In this document: piece after piece, positions 19,631-31,400 of the stretch
How positions within the stretch are numbered: the first letter of the stretch is position 1
How the letters are laid out: the number at the start of each line of letters is the position of its first letter
NCBI GenBank assembly: GCA_034770075.1
Contig: CM068385.1
Span: 77,368,272-77,432,271 of the forward strand
Length of the DNA: 64,000 nucleotides
Source: Aralia elata
Taxonomy: Eukaryota; Streptophyta; Magnoliopsida; Apiales; Araliaceae
Reading direction: 5' to 3'
Notes under the pieces: model-generated
Databases searched by the model: none
The model's input: only the letters and a program-made list of their open reading frames with translations
Told to the model about the DNA's origin: nothing
Translations under genes and position numbers: made by a program

Positions 19631-21058
19631 CAGCAAAATAAACCTTCATTAAAACCTCGAGAATTACAAAAGTGTTGACCCATAAGATGTGGATCAAATA
19701 TAATATAAACATTACATAGAAACAAAACAGAATCAAATGAGCTCAACCCCAAACTTAAGCTATAGCCCTGGAACAGACATCAAACTCAAAGCAACCACCT
19801 GCACTTACTGTAGGCATAGCCATGGTTCTGAATTCCATTTGTGGCCATTAATATTAATGCCTTTGATGTGAACAGAATACCACTTGTGTACTTTAAATTT
19901 GATCCTATCCACACTCCCCTTCCAACATGTAACATGCTTATTGAAAATTCTATTATTTTTTGCCTCCCATAAACACCGGATAGTAAAAACAAGTACGACC
20001 GTCCATAATGTCCTGCCTTTCTTTCACTGCACTACCCCATGCATAGTGAGAAGATCTTCAATTGTTGCTGGACATACCAAGCACATCTGCCACCAGGTGA
20101 AGATGCTTGCCCAAATTTTTCAGGCCCACTTGCACTCGACCAAAATATAAGAAGCAGATTCAATTTGTCCCTCACACCAGAAGCAATCTAACATGTTTTC
20201 ATCACAAATAATGCCTCTTTTGTATAAAAACTCCTTAGTAGAAATGGCCTCTTGAATAGCTAACCAGAGGAAGACCTGCATTTTAGTGGGGATCTCTTTC
20301 TTCCATATTATCTTGTACCACAAATAATTCCATAACTCCAATGCACTCTTTCACAGTAAAGACACCTTCATTCCCAAATTTCCACAGCAGAACATCATTG
20401 GCATTATCCACCAAGGTCACATTCTCTAGCATTTGAACTAGCTAGCTGTTATTGATCTTCTTGTTCCCAGGCAAATAATTCTCTTCTCCATTGAAAATCC
20501 CAATAGTACATATTGCCATCAAAGTTGTATACCTGTGATACAGTTGCTTTCATTGTATTTGAAATACTATACAGTCTAAGAAAGGTCTCCTTCAAGTACA
20601 TTGATCCAAGCCATCTATCACTCCAAAAACTAATGATTTTTCCATTCCTAGGCTTCCATTCCTAGCAGTCTTTATCAAGCATATTCTCATATCCTCTACC
20701 ACTGCCTAATAGCATAATGTCCTTCCAAAGCTTTGATGTTGTCCTAATAGGTGTTCTGTGTTCATGCATCATACTCTTTTATTCCCATTTATACTTGCTA
20801 TTTCAACACTATCCTCCACAATGAATCTTTTTCCACATTGTATCTTCACCACCATTTACTTAGTAAAGCTAAATTCTTTTCTTTCATAAATCCCATCCCC
20901 AAACCTCCTTTCTTTTTACTTAAACAAAGCTTTCTCTATGCTATCTTATTCATCGATCTTTCTGTTATCTTCATATTTTCCCCACAAAAAATCTCTTCTT
21001 TGTTTCTTCAGCTCTTTCAATACTTTCTGAGGGGCCTTAAAAACTAACATGTAGTAGA
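19628..21058 (-). mobile_element. LINE 3' part (after copia insertion point)
   Basis: On the minus strand, broken frames give FWSDRWLGSMYLKETFLRL-like, VYNFDGNMYYWDFQWRR and, at 20120-20341, WKKEIPTKMQVFLWLAIQEA and CFWCEGQIESASYIL. These match the C-terminal region of plant L1-type LINE polyproteins, ending in the zf-RVT zinc-binding domain. It continues the LINE at 25902-26578, from which it is separated by the copia element. Several stops and frameshifts are present, so it is inactive. The 3' end abuts (TA)n instead of a poly(A) run. Confidence 0.75.
20120..20341 (-). pseudogene. LINE zf-RVT domain
   Basis: Open frame with the zf-RVT pattern: W-K-x-IPTKMQVFLWLA, then CFWCEGQxES with paired Cys. 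It normally ends in a His/Cys pair; here LVECKWA ends at a stop. It sits in the C-terminal region of plant LINE ORF2 proteins; its role in retrotransposition is not firmly known. Confidence 0.7.
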
Positions 21059-21292
21059 TGAAGAGAATAGTGGAGCAATTGGTTGCCTTTCCATTAATCC
21101 CAAGAAGTATATATATACAATAGTCATCAGACTCCTATGAACACAAGCTAGTGGACTGCTATAAACTATAACTTAATCTCCTAGAATTAAGAATTGTTAA
21201 TTACTACACACAAGCTGGTGGACTGCTATATCCACGCTAGTGGACTGCTATGTCCATTATTCTAATTCCTAGAGTTGTTGTTTTCTTCTACA
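21059..21292 (-). repeat. Copia 3' LTR
   Basis: 234 bp, TG...CA ends. It contains three copies of the CTAGTGGACTGCTAT motif (21150-21252). Confidence 0.95.
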
Positions 21293-21885
21293 TGCCCCCT
21301 CAAGTTGGAACTCCTAGCGGAGATTCCAATCTTGTCCTTGAGATTAAGAAATTGTGCACGTGAGAGTGGTTTTGTGAGCGCATCAGCCAACTGATATGCA
21401 GAGGAAACATGAGCGACACGAAGGGCACCACTTTGGACTTGTTCGCGGATAAAGTGAAAATCAATTGCGACATGCTTCATCCGAGAGTGAAAAACTGGGT
21501 TGGAGCAAAGATGGGTGGCTCCAATATTGTCACAATAGATGACTAGGGCTTGAGAAGTCTGTATTCCAAGTTCGGTAAGCAGTGAATAGATCCAGCGCAA
21601 TTCGGCAGCAGTTGCCGCTACTGCACGATACTCAGCTTCAGTTGACGAGCGTGCAACCGTGCGTTGTTTCTTAAAGCTCCAAGAAATTAGACTGCGACCA
21701 AGATAAACAATGTAAACACTAGTTGATCTGAAGTCATCTTTGTTGCCAGCCCAATCAGCATCGGAGAAGGCATGGAGAGATAGTGTTGGGTTGCGGTGAA
21801 GAACTATGTCATGATCAGATGTGCCACAAAGATATCGTAACAGTCGTTTGGTTGCATTCCAGTGATCTGTCGTAGGACAGTGCAT
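21262..21885 (-). pseudogene. Copia RNase H
   Basis: Opens MHCPTTDHWNATKRLLRYL. The RNase H core includes FSDADWAGNKDDFRSTS, SRSSTEAEYRAVA-type (ARSSTEAEYRAVAA) and IYCDNIGATHL with its catalytic acidic residues, then the KHVAIDFHFIREQV and TKPLSRAQF C-terminal motifs. The frame reads through into the 3' LTR. A stop at about 21944 and a missing short stretch separate it from the RT. Confidence 0.9.
21293..21308 (-). other. Copia polypurine tract
   Basis: On the minus strand CAACTTGAGGGGGCA lies directly inside the 3' LTR, the position of the plus-strand primer. Confidence 0.8.
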
Positions 21886-21942
21886 GAACTGAGAGAGCTT
21901 ATTTACTGCGAATGAAATGTCAGGTCATGTGAGAGTTAAGTA

Positions 21943-22925
21943 CTAAAGACTGCCAACAATAGTTCGGTATTCTGAAGCATCTGTCAAGGTGGTGCCAGTG
22001 TGAAGACCCAGAGTTTGATCTGTTCCCAATGGTGTAAGAACTGACTTGGCATCGGTCATGTGAGTGCGTGTGAGAAGATCATTAATGTAGCGATTTTGCG
22101 AGAGAATGAGGCCATGCTTGTGTGGAAGAACCTCAACACCCAGAAAATAAGAGAGATTACCAAGATCCTTTAGAGAAAAGCGTGCTGCAAGTTGAGTAAC
22201 AAAGCATTGCACGGAAGATGTGTTGTTCCCTGTGATGATGATGTCATCTACATATACTAGCAGGTAGATCATGGTATTGGTGTTGTTGAAGATGAATAGA
22301 GAAGTATCCGCATGTGAGTTTTTGAATCCCATAGTCAGAAGGAATTGGCGTAGCTCATGGTACCATGCCCGTGGAGCTTGTTTCAAACCATAGATGGCTT
22401 TGTGCAATTTGTACACGTGATGCAGAAATTCTCTATGAATAAACCCTGGAGGTTGTATCATGAAGACATCTTCAGTGAGATGACCTTGTAAAAAGGCATT
22501 ATTGATGTCAAGTTGTCGTAGTGACCATCTATACTGATTGCAATGGTGAGAACTAGGCGAATTGTTGTTGGTTTTATAACTGGGCTGAAAGTGTCATGGT
22601 AGTCAATGCCTGGACGTTGATGAAAACCTTTGGCTACTAAACTTGCTTTGTACCTGTCAACAGAACCATCTAGTAAACGTTTAGTACGAAAAATCCACTT
22701 ATACCCAACAAGATTGTGGGCTTGATTTGGTAGAACATGCTCCCATGTACCATTCTGGACAAGAGCATCATACTCTTCAGACATTGCACGATGCCATTTG
22801 ATGTCTTTAAGGGCTTGGGTCACTGTTGTGGGTTCTAGGTCATTCGATGGGATGAGTTGGGCATTGAGATTGAGCTTGAGCTTTTGGATTGGTTTGTGAA
22901 TATTATTTTTGGCTCTTGTGGTCAT
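21943..22925 (-). pseudogene. Copia reverse transcriptase (two frames)
   Basis: The first frame (22458-22925) carries HRAMSEEYDALVQNGTWEHV and KWIFRTKRLLDGSVDRYKA. The second (21943-22461) carries YGLKQAPRAWYHELRQFL, LLVYVDDIIITGN with the YVDD catalytic motif, and KDLGNLSYFLGVEV. These are hallmark copia RT blocks. A frameshift near 22500 breaks the domain (the YDNLTSIMPFYKV stretch replaces the usual DVxNAFLxGxL). Confidence 0.9.
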
Positions 22926-23045
22926 GGAATGGGTGTTAATTGAGTCTGGATGGTGGAATTCACTAGGTGGTGAACTGTGGTTTTGGTTTGGGTTGGGACT
23001 AGATGGTAATGAAGGTGGCAGGCTTTGGTTTGGAGTGGTTGTTGG

Positions 23046-24560
23046 TTAACCGGTTAAGTGTGGTCGGGCAACTGTATATGGGCTGAGAGTGTTGGGATTT
23101 TCTGGCGGCGATAGCGTTCGGACATGAGCAGCATTTGAGGGACCTTCTACCGAAGACGTGTAGAGTGTTGTGGCAGCGAAAGAGTCTGTGGAAATTATGT
23201 AGGCAGACGGAAAGCAATGACAAGTAGTGGTTGACTCGGGACGACTGAGATGAGTTTGAGTAGATGTGAAGGGGAAGACCGATTCGACGAATTTGACATG
23301 ACGCGAAGTATAAAGGCGAGATGTGTTGGTATCAAGACACAGATATGCACTTTGGGTGGTAGAGTAGCCAAGGAAGACACAAGGGATGGATCGAGCTTCA
23401 AGTTTGTGATTGTTGTACGGTCGAAGCCACGGATAACAAAGACAACCAAAAATTTTAAGTTTAGAGTGGTTGGGAGTGGTTCCAAAATTTTTTTCGAATG
23501 GTGAGAACATGTTGAGTGTCGGTGTAGGAAGTCGATTGATGAGGTAAACGGCTGTAGCAAAGGCATGATGCCAGTAGATTAGAGGAATAGAGGCATGTGT
23601 GAGTAGAGAGAGACCAGTTATTACAATGTGACGATGTCGTCTTTCAGAATATCCATTATGTTCACGTGTGTGTGGTGGAGTGGTTAAGTGAGTGATGCCA
23701 TTGGTAGCTAAAAAAGAATCAAGAACTTGATATTCAATTCACCACCATTATCAGAGTATAGGGTTTTAATTTTATGATTGAAATAATTTTCTACAAGCGC
23801 TTTGAATCGTATGAAGACTTCGTAGACATGAGATTTACGTTTAAGCAGATAATACCAGACATATTTGGTGAAGTGATCAACAAAAATGACATAGTATTTG
23901 AAGTCATCATATGAATGCACGGGAGAGGTCCAAACATCAAAGAAAATTATTTCAAGAGATTTTGTAGAAACAAGAGAAGAAATAGAAAAAGGAAGCTTAT
24001 GAATTTTATTACAACTACAAGCATTGCAATGGTTGTTTGTTGTGGAGACAGAAATTGGTAATTGAAATTTAGAGACAACATGTTTGTAAATTGGAGAGGC
24101 AGGATGACCTAGGCGATTGTGCCACCTGGCAGTTGTTGTCTTAACACCGGAAAAGAAAACAAGAGGGAATTTGTTTGTTGAAGAGATTGGCCACTCATAC
24201 ACGCCATCGTTAGTTGGTCCCGTCAAAAGTGTTGCTCCCGTACTTAGATCCTTCACCAGAAAACCAGAGGATAAAAATTCAATTGAAACATTATTAGTGA
24301 TGCACATTTGAGAAATGGAAATGAGATTCTTTTTCATGGTGGGAACACACAAAACATAATGTAATTGAAAATTATGTGTGGAGGAGGGAAGGAAGGTAGA
24401 ACCAGTGTGGGTAATTTGTAGACTTGTGCCATCGCCAATCATAACATCATCATGGGCGTTGTACGGAGCATGGAGAGAAAGATTATTCAGGTCAGTGGTA
24501 ACATGATGAGATGCACCACTATCAAGGAGCCATGATGGAATGTTGGATGTGCCAGTTGTT
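23046..24560 (-). pseudogene. Copia protease-integrase
   Basis: LLDSGASHHVT (about 24540) is the aspartic protease active site. The integrase has the HHCC finger (WHNRLGHPAS, then CNACSCNKIHKLPF), the catalytic Asp in FFDVWTSP and the second Asp in YSDNGGE. A frameshift near 23720 follows; the next frame carries the Glu motif region and, at 23046-23510, the MFSPFEKNFGTTPNHSKLKI and FGCLCYPWLRPY C-terminal motifs. The frame breaks make it non-functional. Confidence 0.85.
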
Positions 24561-24803
24561 GTATAGTTGACGCGTGGTTGCCAGGGAGATGATGAACGTG
24601 GTCCTGTCGGTTGGAAACCCGATGACTGTGGGTTTGTTGGTGAATAACCTGAATTGGGCTGAGTGAAAATTAATCGAAATTGTGGACATCGTTTGGCTGT
24701 GGGCCCTTGAGTATTGCATGCTTGACACGTACCAAGATAAGGGCGTGGTTGAGGTCTTGCAGCCCGAAAGTTGTTAGATGATGACCATTGATTTGGTGAT
24801 GAT

Positions 24804-25569
24804 TTAGTTGATGAGTTGAAGGTATGACGCCATGGTTTGCATGGATGTTGGATTTGCTATTGCAGGAAGAGAGGTTGGTGGTGGTGGTTGAGATTGACGT
24901 AACATAGTTTCCTTGTTCAAGAGTTTTTCATGAAGCTCGTCAAAAGAGATGGTTGTATCTCGAGCGTTAACGGCGTCAACGATGGATTTGTATTCCTCGT
25001 CGAGACCATCAAGAACTTTGTCAATCAAGTCCTCTTAATCATATGGCTTGCCCAGAATTGCAAGCTCATCAGCACGGCTCCGAATATATTGCATATATTC
25101 GCTAATGGTTCGCGAGCCTTTAATTGGATTCTTTAGTTGCTCCTTAACTTGCTTGATATGACCACGAGTGGGCTTTGCATATGTGTTTTTCAAGAATCAT
25201 CCAGGCATCATGAGAGGTGATAGCACGATTTAGGAGTGGAACAATTGCAGCCGATAATGATCCGACTATGACGCTGAAAATTAATTTATCCTGTCGATGC
25301 CAAGTTTGGAATGCAGGATTTGGTGACTTCTTATCATCAGTGGTAATTGTGGGAGATGGTACACTAATCGAGCCATCAATATATCCTTCAAGATCATAGC
25401 CTATCAAGGTTGCATGAAATTGCAATTTCCATGAGAGATAATTTGTGGGTGTGAGTTTTATGGTGGAGTGGGAGGAGATGTTTATGGCAACAAGAGGGTG
25501 ATTAGGTTCATGAGAATTAGGAATAATTGGTTGAGAGACGGCAACGAGTGTTTGATCTTGTGAGGCCAT
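24804..25569 (-). pseudogene. Copia gag
   Basis: The start MASQDQTLVAVSQP (25569) is preferred over the upstream in-frame ATGs, which lie in or near the LTR. It reads LTPTNYLSWKLQFHATLIGY, DGSISVPSP and WHRQDKLIFSVIVGSLS, typical copia gag. A break near 25144 is followed by MIDKVLDGLDEEYKSIVDAV and DELHEKLLNKE in another frame (24804-25028). No complete CCHC knuckle was recognised. Confidence 0.8.
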
Positions 25570-25647
25570 TGTTTGAAGAGGATGAAGTGTGCAAGAAGTT
25601 GGTGGAGATAAGGAATTGATTAAACCTGCTCGTGGAGTTAGGATTGT

Positions 25648-25662
25648 GGCTCTAATATACCA
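25648..25662 (-). other. Copia primer binding site
   Basis: TGGTATATTAGAGCC on the minus strand directly inside the 5' LTR, a variant of the tRNA-iMet-complementary TGGTATCAGAGC. Confidence 0.75.
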
Positions 25663-25896
25663 TGAAGAGAATAGTGGAGCAATTGGTTGCCTTTCCATTA
25701 ATCCCAAGAAGTATATATATACAATAGTCATCAGACTCCTACGGACACAAGCTAGTGGACTGCTATAAACTATAAGTTAATCTCCTAAAATTAAGAATTG
25801 TTAATTACTACACACAAGCTGGTGGACTGTTATATCCACGTTAGTGGACTGCTATGTCCATTATTCTAATTCCTAGAGTTGTTGTTTTCTTCTACA
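25663..25896 (-). repeat. Copia 5' LTR
   Basis: 234 bp, TG...CA, near-identical to 21059-21292. Confidence 0.95.
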
Positions 25897-25901
25897 GTAG
25901 A

Positions 25902-26578
25902 TAGGTAAGCCTGATAGGGCAGCCTTGATTAGGATCATTCTTCCTCCAATTGACAAATTTTTACATTTCCATAGAAAGTCTTTGCCTGCACTTATTGAGA
26001 ATTGGCTCCCAAGTAGCATATTTGCTGGGACTAGTTCCTACCATCATTCCTAAATATAAAAAAGGAATTTTACCATGATCACATCCTATTGCTACAACCA
26101 ATTCTCTCCTCCTGTCCTCCTTAACTCCCATCCTATATAAGCATGATTTCTTCCTGTTGATCTTTAGACTTGAAATTAATTGAAAACAATGCAAAACTGA
26201 TTTTACCTGCAATATTATTGTGTCCATGTCATTCTCACAAAATAAAAGAGAATCATCTGCAAATTGCAGGTGAGATATGTGAACTTCATCTTTTCCAATC
26301 CTGATTCCTCTCCATTTTCCTTGAGCAACAGCTTTGTTGGTCATCTGGTTCAATACTTCTCCCACAAACAGAAAATGGAAAGGTGAAAGGGGGTAACCTT
26401 GCCTTATTCCTCTTTGCATTTTAAATTCTTTAGATGGGGATCCATTAACTATCACAGAAAAATGAAAGGCCAAACATTCCTTAATCCACCCGATGCAGTT
26501 CTTTCCGATTCCCATTGTCTCCATTGTTTGTAACAAGAATTCCCAATCCACCTTATCCACCTTATATATGTATTGGTT
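25902..26578 (-). mobile_element. LINE reverse transcriptase segment (before copia insertion point)
   Basis: The minus-strand frame (25961-26560) reads MDKVDWEFLLQTMETMG, MQRGIRQGYPLSPFHFLFV (RT block with RQGxPLSP) and LQFADDSLLFCEND with the FADD catalytic motif, then KINRKKSC and FLYLGMMVG. This is the central part of a plant LINE RT. The start corresponds to the DKAYDKVDWxFL motif, and nothing upstream matches, so the LINE is 5'-truncated there, as is usual for target-primed reverse transcription. The other half continues at 21058 beyond the copia element. Confidence 0.85.
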
Positions 26579-26902
26579 CTTTCTTGCCTAAATTGAGTGA
26601 ATACTGCATTTTGCTAGTGGTAGCTGGAAAAGACATTTTATTGCATTGGAGTCTTTGTTATTCAATTTAAAAGGACCCTATAGCTTTGTTCAATTTTATT
26701 CTTTAAAACTCTGTAAATTTATTGTTTTGCAATTCTTGCTACTTCTTTTATCTTTTCTTATTTCCGAACAACAATTACATTTTGACATAGAACATTACCT
26801 TGGATAAGAGAGTACAAGAAAAGCACCTGCTAATATTAATAGAGTGCACCAAATAGAATCTAGACACCTATAGCTATCACTGGAAACAAAACTTGAATTT
26901 TA
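26579..26902. other. Non-coding stretch
   Basis: No gene or repeat recognised. Confidence 0.4.
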
Positions 26903-26903
26903 C

Positions 26904-27236
26904 AGTGTTCTAAAAGTCTCTAGGTGGATCTAGGCGGCAAAGGGGGTGTCTAGGTGGACTGGGCATTTTATTAGGTGGTCTCATTTATTTATTTTTCTAT
27001 TTTAAATTCTTGTTACTATACAAAACAAATATTAGATGAATTTTTAAAAATTTTACATGAAAAATTACCCAAAAACAATCTTTTAAGACTAACAATTCAT
27101 TTCAACTATTATAGAGCTTCAAAGCTTTTATTAAATTGATGTGGTAGAAGTCTGATGCCGCCAATCTATGTGGTAAAGTACCCGCCTAGTACCTAGGAGG
27201 GATTAACCAGATTTAGGTGAGAATTTTTAGAACACT
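26904..27236. mobile_element. Small TIR element or MITE
   Basis: 12-bp perfect terminal inverted repeats AGTGTTCTAAAA and TTTTAGAACACT. Subterminal CTAGGTGG/CTAGGCGG motifs lie near the left end and CGCCTAG/CCTAGGAGG near the right. No convincing target duplication was found. Non-coding; possibly hAT-like. Confidence 0.5.
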
Positions 27237-27874
27237 AGAGTCACAAACTCAACTAGCGAGCAAAGACAAAGATGCTTAAGCAATAAGTTGATGAACAAAT
27301 GATGAAACATCTACAATATATAAACTAGAGGTCTCAAATTTTTAGTCTCAAAAAGTGTCTCAATGATGTGTTACCATAACATTGGATGGGTAGATTTCAT
27401 ATTATTGGCTATATTATAAATTATCATTAAAATATTCAATGTCATGTGATTTGATACCCATTTGAGATCAAAAATTTGAGAGTCCTAACATTACTTATTA
27501 AAAGATAGACTACTTTTAAAATCAATGAGCGCTTTTGTGGTTTAGAAATTAATTAAGCATCTTTATTAGGCTACGTTTGGAACTTGGAAAGCGTAGCAAA
27601 AGAAACGAAAAGGAGAATAAAAAATATAATGCAAGAAAGGGGGGGAGAGAGGGGGGGAGAACCATTCTAATAAAAATATATCTATCTATGTTTTTAAATA
27701 TCAAGTACTATGTATAATGTAATGGGGCTAAAAGAGCTCCACAAATTTTTTAGATTTCAATTCCTTTTCCTTTTCCTTCATTTCCCCTCAAGTTCCAATA
27801 AGTAAATAAGCATTGATTTCATGTTCTGTTCTGCTAAGCAAATGTGAGTGTCGACCATCTAAAGAAAAATCCAA
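27237..27874. other. Non-coding stretch, possible decayed MITE
   Basis: GGCTACGTTTGGAACTTGGA (27570) and CCCTCAAGTTCCAATAAG (27785) form a weak inverted pair of hAT-MITE style. Otherwise nothing seen. Confidence 0.3.
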
Positions 27875-28030
27875 TAATTTTGACATTGTTTTTGTGCTGA
27901 TGTATGTTGATACGCTTACCTCATTTATAAAACTTTACCATACCAGCACGACGACGCTCTTCACAGCTACTATGTCACCTACCCTAATTGGAAATTTGCT
28001 TTGTAAACACTTCCCAAAACCTTCCGGTCA
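27875..28030 (-). pseudogene. Decayed receptor-kinase fragment
   Basis: Aligns by eye with the minus-strand kinase region 29236-29400 of the adjacent receptor gene (GDIVAVKSV for GDIVAIKML, FINEV kept, then degenerate). It covers the N-lobe around the VAIK lysine. Stops and indels throughout. Probably the last trace of a tandem receptor-kinase copy. Confidence 0.6.
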
Positions 28031-28134
28031 TTCCCTTTCCAGTGCAATAACTTCTTGTGGTATGCTACAAGTGCTGTTGTTCCCGAAAATTAACAGGGTT
28101 GTCCTTGAAATTAACCATTTGATTAAATTTTAAA

Positions 28135-28475
28135 CACAATATTAGGTGTTAAATATATCTTAATCTCTTGAGCTTAAACTTTTGCCCGCTGTGGAAGGAT
28201 AATTCATTTCCAAATGGTAAAAAATTGATGTTCACTAATTCTTGCATTACCTATTATTTTTTTGGGAATATCAACCTTAGGCCTATTTTCTAGTCTTAAA
28301 AAATTTAATTCATTTTTTCCCCGTATATTTGGTGCTTTGATTAAAAGAAAGAATAAATGTTTTTGAATTCATATGATCAGACAAGGATAATACTGCATCT
28401 TTTATCTTGATATTGTGTTGAATATTGCATAATTGAAATCTTTGACATTGATTTTTAATTGTAACCCATGATATC
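28135..28475. other. 3' flank of the receptor-kinase pseudogene
   Basis: AT-rich, no other signal. Confidence 0.4.
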
Positions 28476-31400
28476 CTAGAAATGATTCTCTGATGGGACT
28501 TGAAGAAGGTTTGTTTGCGTTGTTAACTGCTCAGCAACAATATCCATTCTCGGCCTTGCTTGTGGATTGGCCTGTAAACATACCCCTGCCAGTCTCACAA
28601 TGGAAAGCACCATCTCCTCAACTTCGACAGATAGAGGCGAAAGGCGTTGATCCACAAAATCTTCCAGCTGTAAGCTCCTAGACGACGGAGACAATAGAGA
28701 GGTAAGTAAATCACCGGGATGTTTCCCTTTCATCACTTCTAGTGCTAACACTCCAAAGCTATAAACGTCGCACTTCTCAGTTACTTTCATTGTGTAAGCA
28801 AACTCTGTAGGATAAGAACAAAAACAAACGACCAACAATATGGAATCATATTTTTGTTATTTAAATTATGTGTCAGATTAAGGGAGTAGAAACCTACGGT
28901 AGTACCTGGTGCTATATACCCATATGTGCCTGCAATCGCACTCCAATTGGATGAATCCAGTTTTAAAAGCTTTGCCGTGCCAAAATCTGAAATGTGAGCC
29001 TCATACTCTGAATCAAGCAGAATATTCTTGCTTGATATATCCCGATGAACAATTGGAGGTAAACAATCATGGTGCATATAAGACAAAGCATGAGCCACAC
29101 CCTTTAGAATATTAACCCTCTTACGCCAATCCAATTTCTTTGCTTCTTCTTCACTGCTTAGGATCACATCCAAGCTGCCCCTATCAAGGTGCTCGTAAAC
29201 CAAAAACGAGTGTCGAACATGTGAACAAAATCCAAAAAGTTTGACAACGTTCCTGTGCCGTATCTTTGTTAAGGCCCTTACCTCATTTATAAAATCTCTC
29301 TGGACAGCCATCTCAAACCATGGGTGAAGCATTTTTATAGCAACTATATCACCTGATTGTAGTTTTGCCTCATAAACCATTCCAGATCCTCCCCACCCGA
29401 TGCAGTATGCATCATCAAATTCGTTTGTGGCTTTTATGATTTCATCGTACATTGCTTTTCCATCAAAAGCTGATATTGTAAATAAAGCTGCTTTTTGTTT
29501 TTCCCTCTGATCAACTTGGGAGTTTCTCTTTCTTCCTCTACAAATAATGTTGAGCCCAATAAGTGCAAAAATACAAAGTAGAAGTGCACCGAGTAGAACA
29601 AAAACAAGACCGAGTTTGAGGCTCTTGTCATGGGTATGTATGAACACCGTTGAAGTATTTTTGCAAGGTTGCAAGCCCATAATGTTGCCACACAGACCTT
29701 TGTTCCCTTGCAATGCTTCAATGGGAGCACTCGTAAAAGCTTTGGTATTGGGGATTGGACCTTCCAACTCATTGTAGGATATATCAATATGCAACAAGGT
29801 CGGCATATCATTAAAAAACTTTCGAACCAATCCAGAGAGATTATTGTGGGAAAGATTCAGAGTCTCCAAACTTTGCAAACTCCGGATTTCTGATGGTATC
29901 TCTCCTATGAACAAATTATGGCTCAAATCAAGCACTGACAGGTGAAATAATTTCCCAATTTGAAGGGGAATTTTATTTGTTGGATATTGTTACTCAAGTT
30001 CAAACGATTAAGTTGCGAGCAGTCCCCTAAATTTCCTGGAAGCGACCCACTTAACCTGTTTTTGGACAGGTAAAGAACTGTAAGATTGGTAAGTGACCCA
30101 AGCTCTTTAGGTACTGTGCTCGAGAGTTGGTTATTATCCAAAAACAGTCTCACTAGAAAAGTCAACTTCCCTAAATCGTTTGGAATCTCGCCAACTAAAT
30201 TATTAAAAGAAAGATAAAGTCTTCGAAGTCTAGTAATATTTCCAAACTCTGGTAGTATGGAACCAGAAAGTTGGTTCTCATTGATATATAAATCTTCTAA
30301 CATGCGCAGATTACCTAGTGAAGCCTGAAACGACCCGCTCAACCTATTTGTGTGCAGGTAAAGATCCCTAAGATTGGTTAAGGATCCAAGCTCTTGAGGT
30401 ATTGCCCCTGAGAGTTTGTTTTCACAGAGAGAAAGACGAGTTAAGTTGCTCAGATTGCCCAAAGAAGCAGGAATGGAACCGGTTAGAAGGTTCGTGCACA
30501 TGGAAAGCTGAATGAGATTGATGAGGTTTCCGAGTTCAAGAGGAATAGAACCAGAGAGTTTGTTTTCATAGAGATCAAGACGAGCCAAGTTGCTCAGATT
30601 ACCCAAAGAAGTAGGAATGGGACCGGTTAGAAGGTTTCTGGAAATGAAAAGATTAACAAGATTGAAGAGATTACCGAATTCAAGAGGAATAGAACCAGAG
30701 AGTTTGTTTTCAAAGAGATCAAGATAAGCCAAGTTGCTCAGATTGCCCAAAGAAGCAGGAATGGGACCGGTTAGAAGGTTACTATGCATGGAAAGCTCAA
30801 CGAGATTGATGAGGTTTCCGAGTTCAAAAGGAATAGAACTAGAGAGGTTGTTTCCCCAGAGATAAAGACAAGTCAAGTTGCTCAGATTGCCCAAAGAAGC
30901 AGGAATGGGACCGCTTAGAAGGTTTTCTTCCATGTAAAGCTCAACAAGATTGATGAGGTTTCCGAGTTCAAGAGGAATAGAACCAGAGAGTTTGTTTTCA
31001 TAGAGATCAAGATAAGCCAAGTTGCTCAGATTGCCCAAAGAAGCAGGAATAGGACCAGTTAGAAGGTTTGTACTCATGGAAAGCCAAACGAGATTGATGA
31101 GGTTTCCGAGTTCAAGAGGAATAGAACCAGAGAGGTTGTTTCTCTAGAGATAAAGAAGAGCCAAGTTGCTCAGATTGCCCAAAGAAGGAGGAATGGGACT
31201 GCTTAGAAGGTTATTACCCATGGAAAGCTCAACGAGATTGATGAGGTTTCCGAGTTCAAGAGGAATAGAACCAGAGAGTTTGTTTTTAGCGAGATCAAGA
31301 CGAGCCAAGTTGCTCAGATTGCCCAAAGAAGCAGGAATGGGACCGCTTAGAAGGTTATTACCCATGGAAAGCTTAACGAGATTGATGAGGTTTCCGAGTT

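Larger units (their letters stand above)
21054..25901 (-). mobile_element. Complete Ty1-copia LTR retrotransposon with 5-bp target duplication
   Basis: The element proper is 21059-25896 (4838 bp), flanked on both sides by gtaga (21054-21058 and 25897-25901). It has two 234-bp LTRs (TGAAGAG...TTCTACA) that differ at about six positions by eye, a PBS, a PPT and a gag-PR-IN-RT-RNaseH order on the minus strand. Several frameshifts break the polyprotein, so it is structurally complete but coding-defective. It splits a LINE, so it is younger than the LINE. Confidence 0.95.

Noticed and set aside
27813..28133. 106-codon + strand ORF
   Set aside because: It overlaps the minus-strand kinase remnant and shows no motif in this frame.
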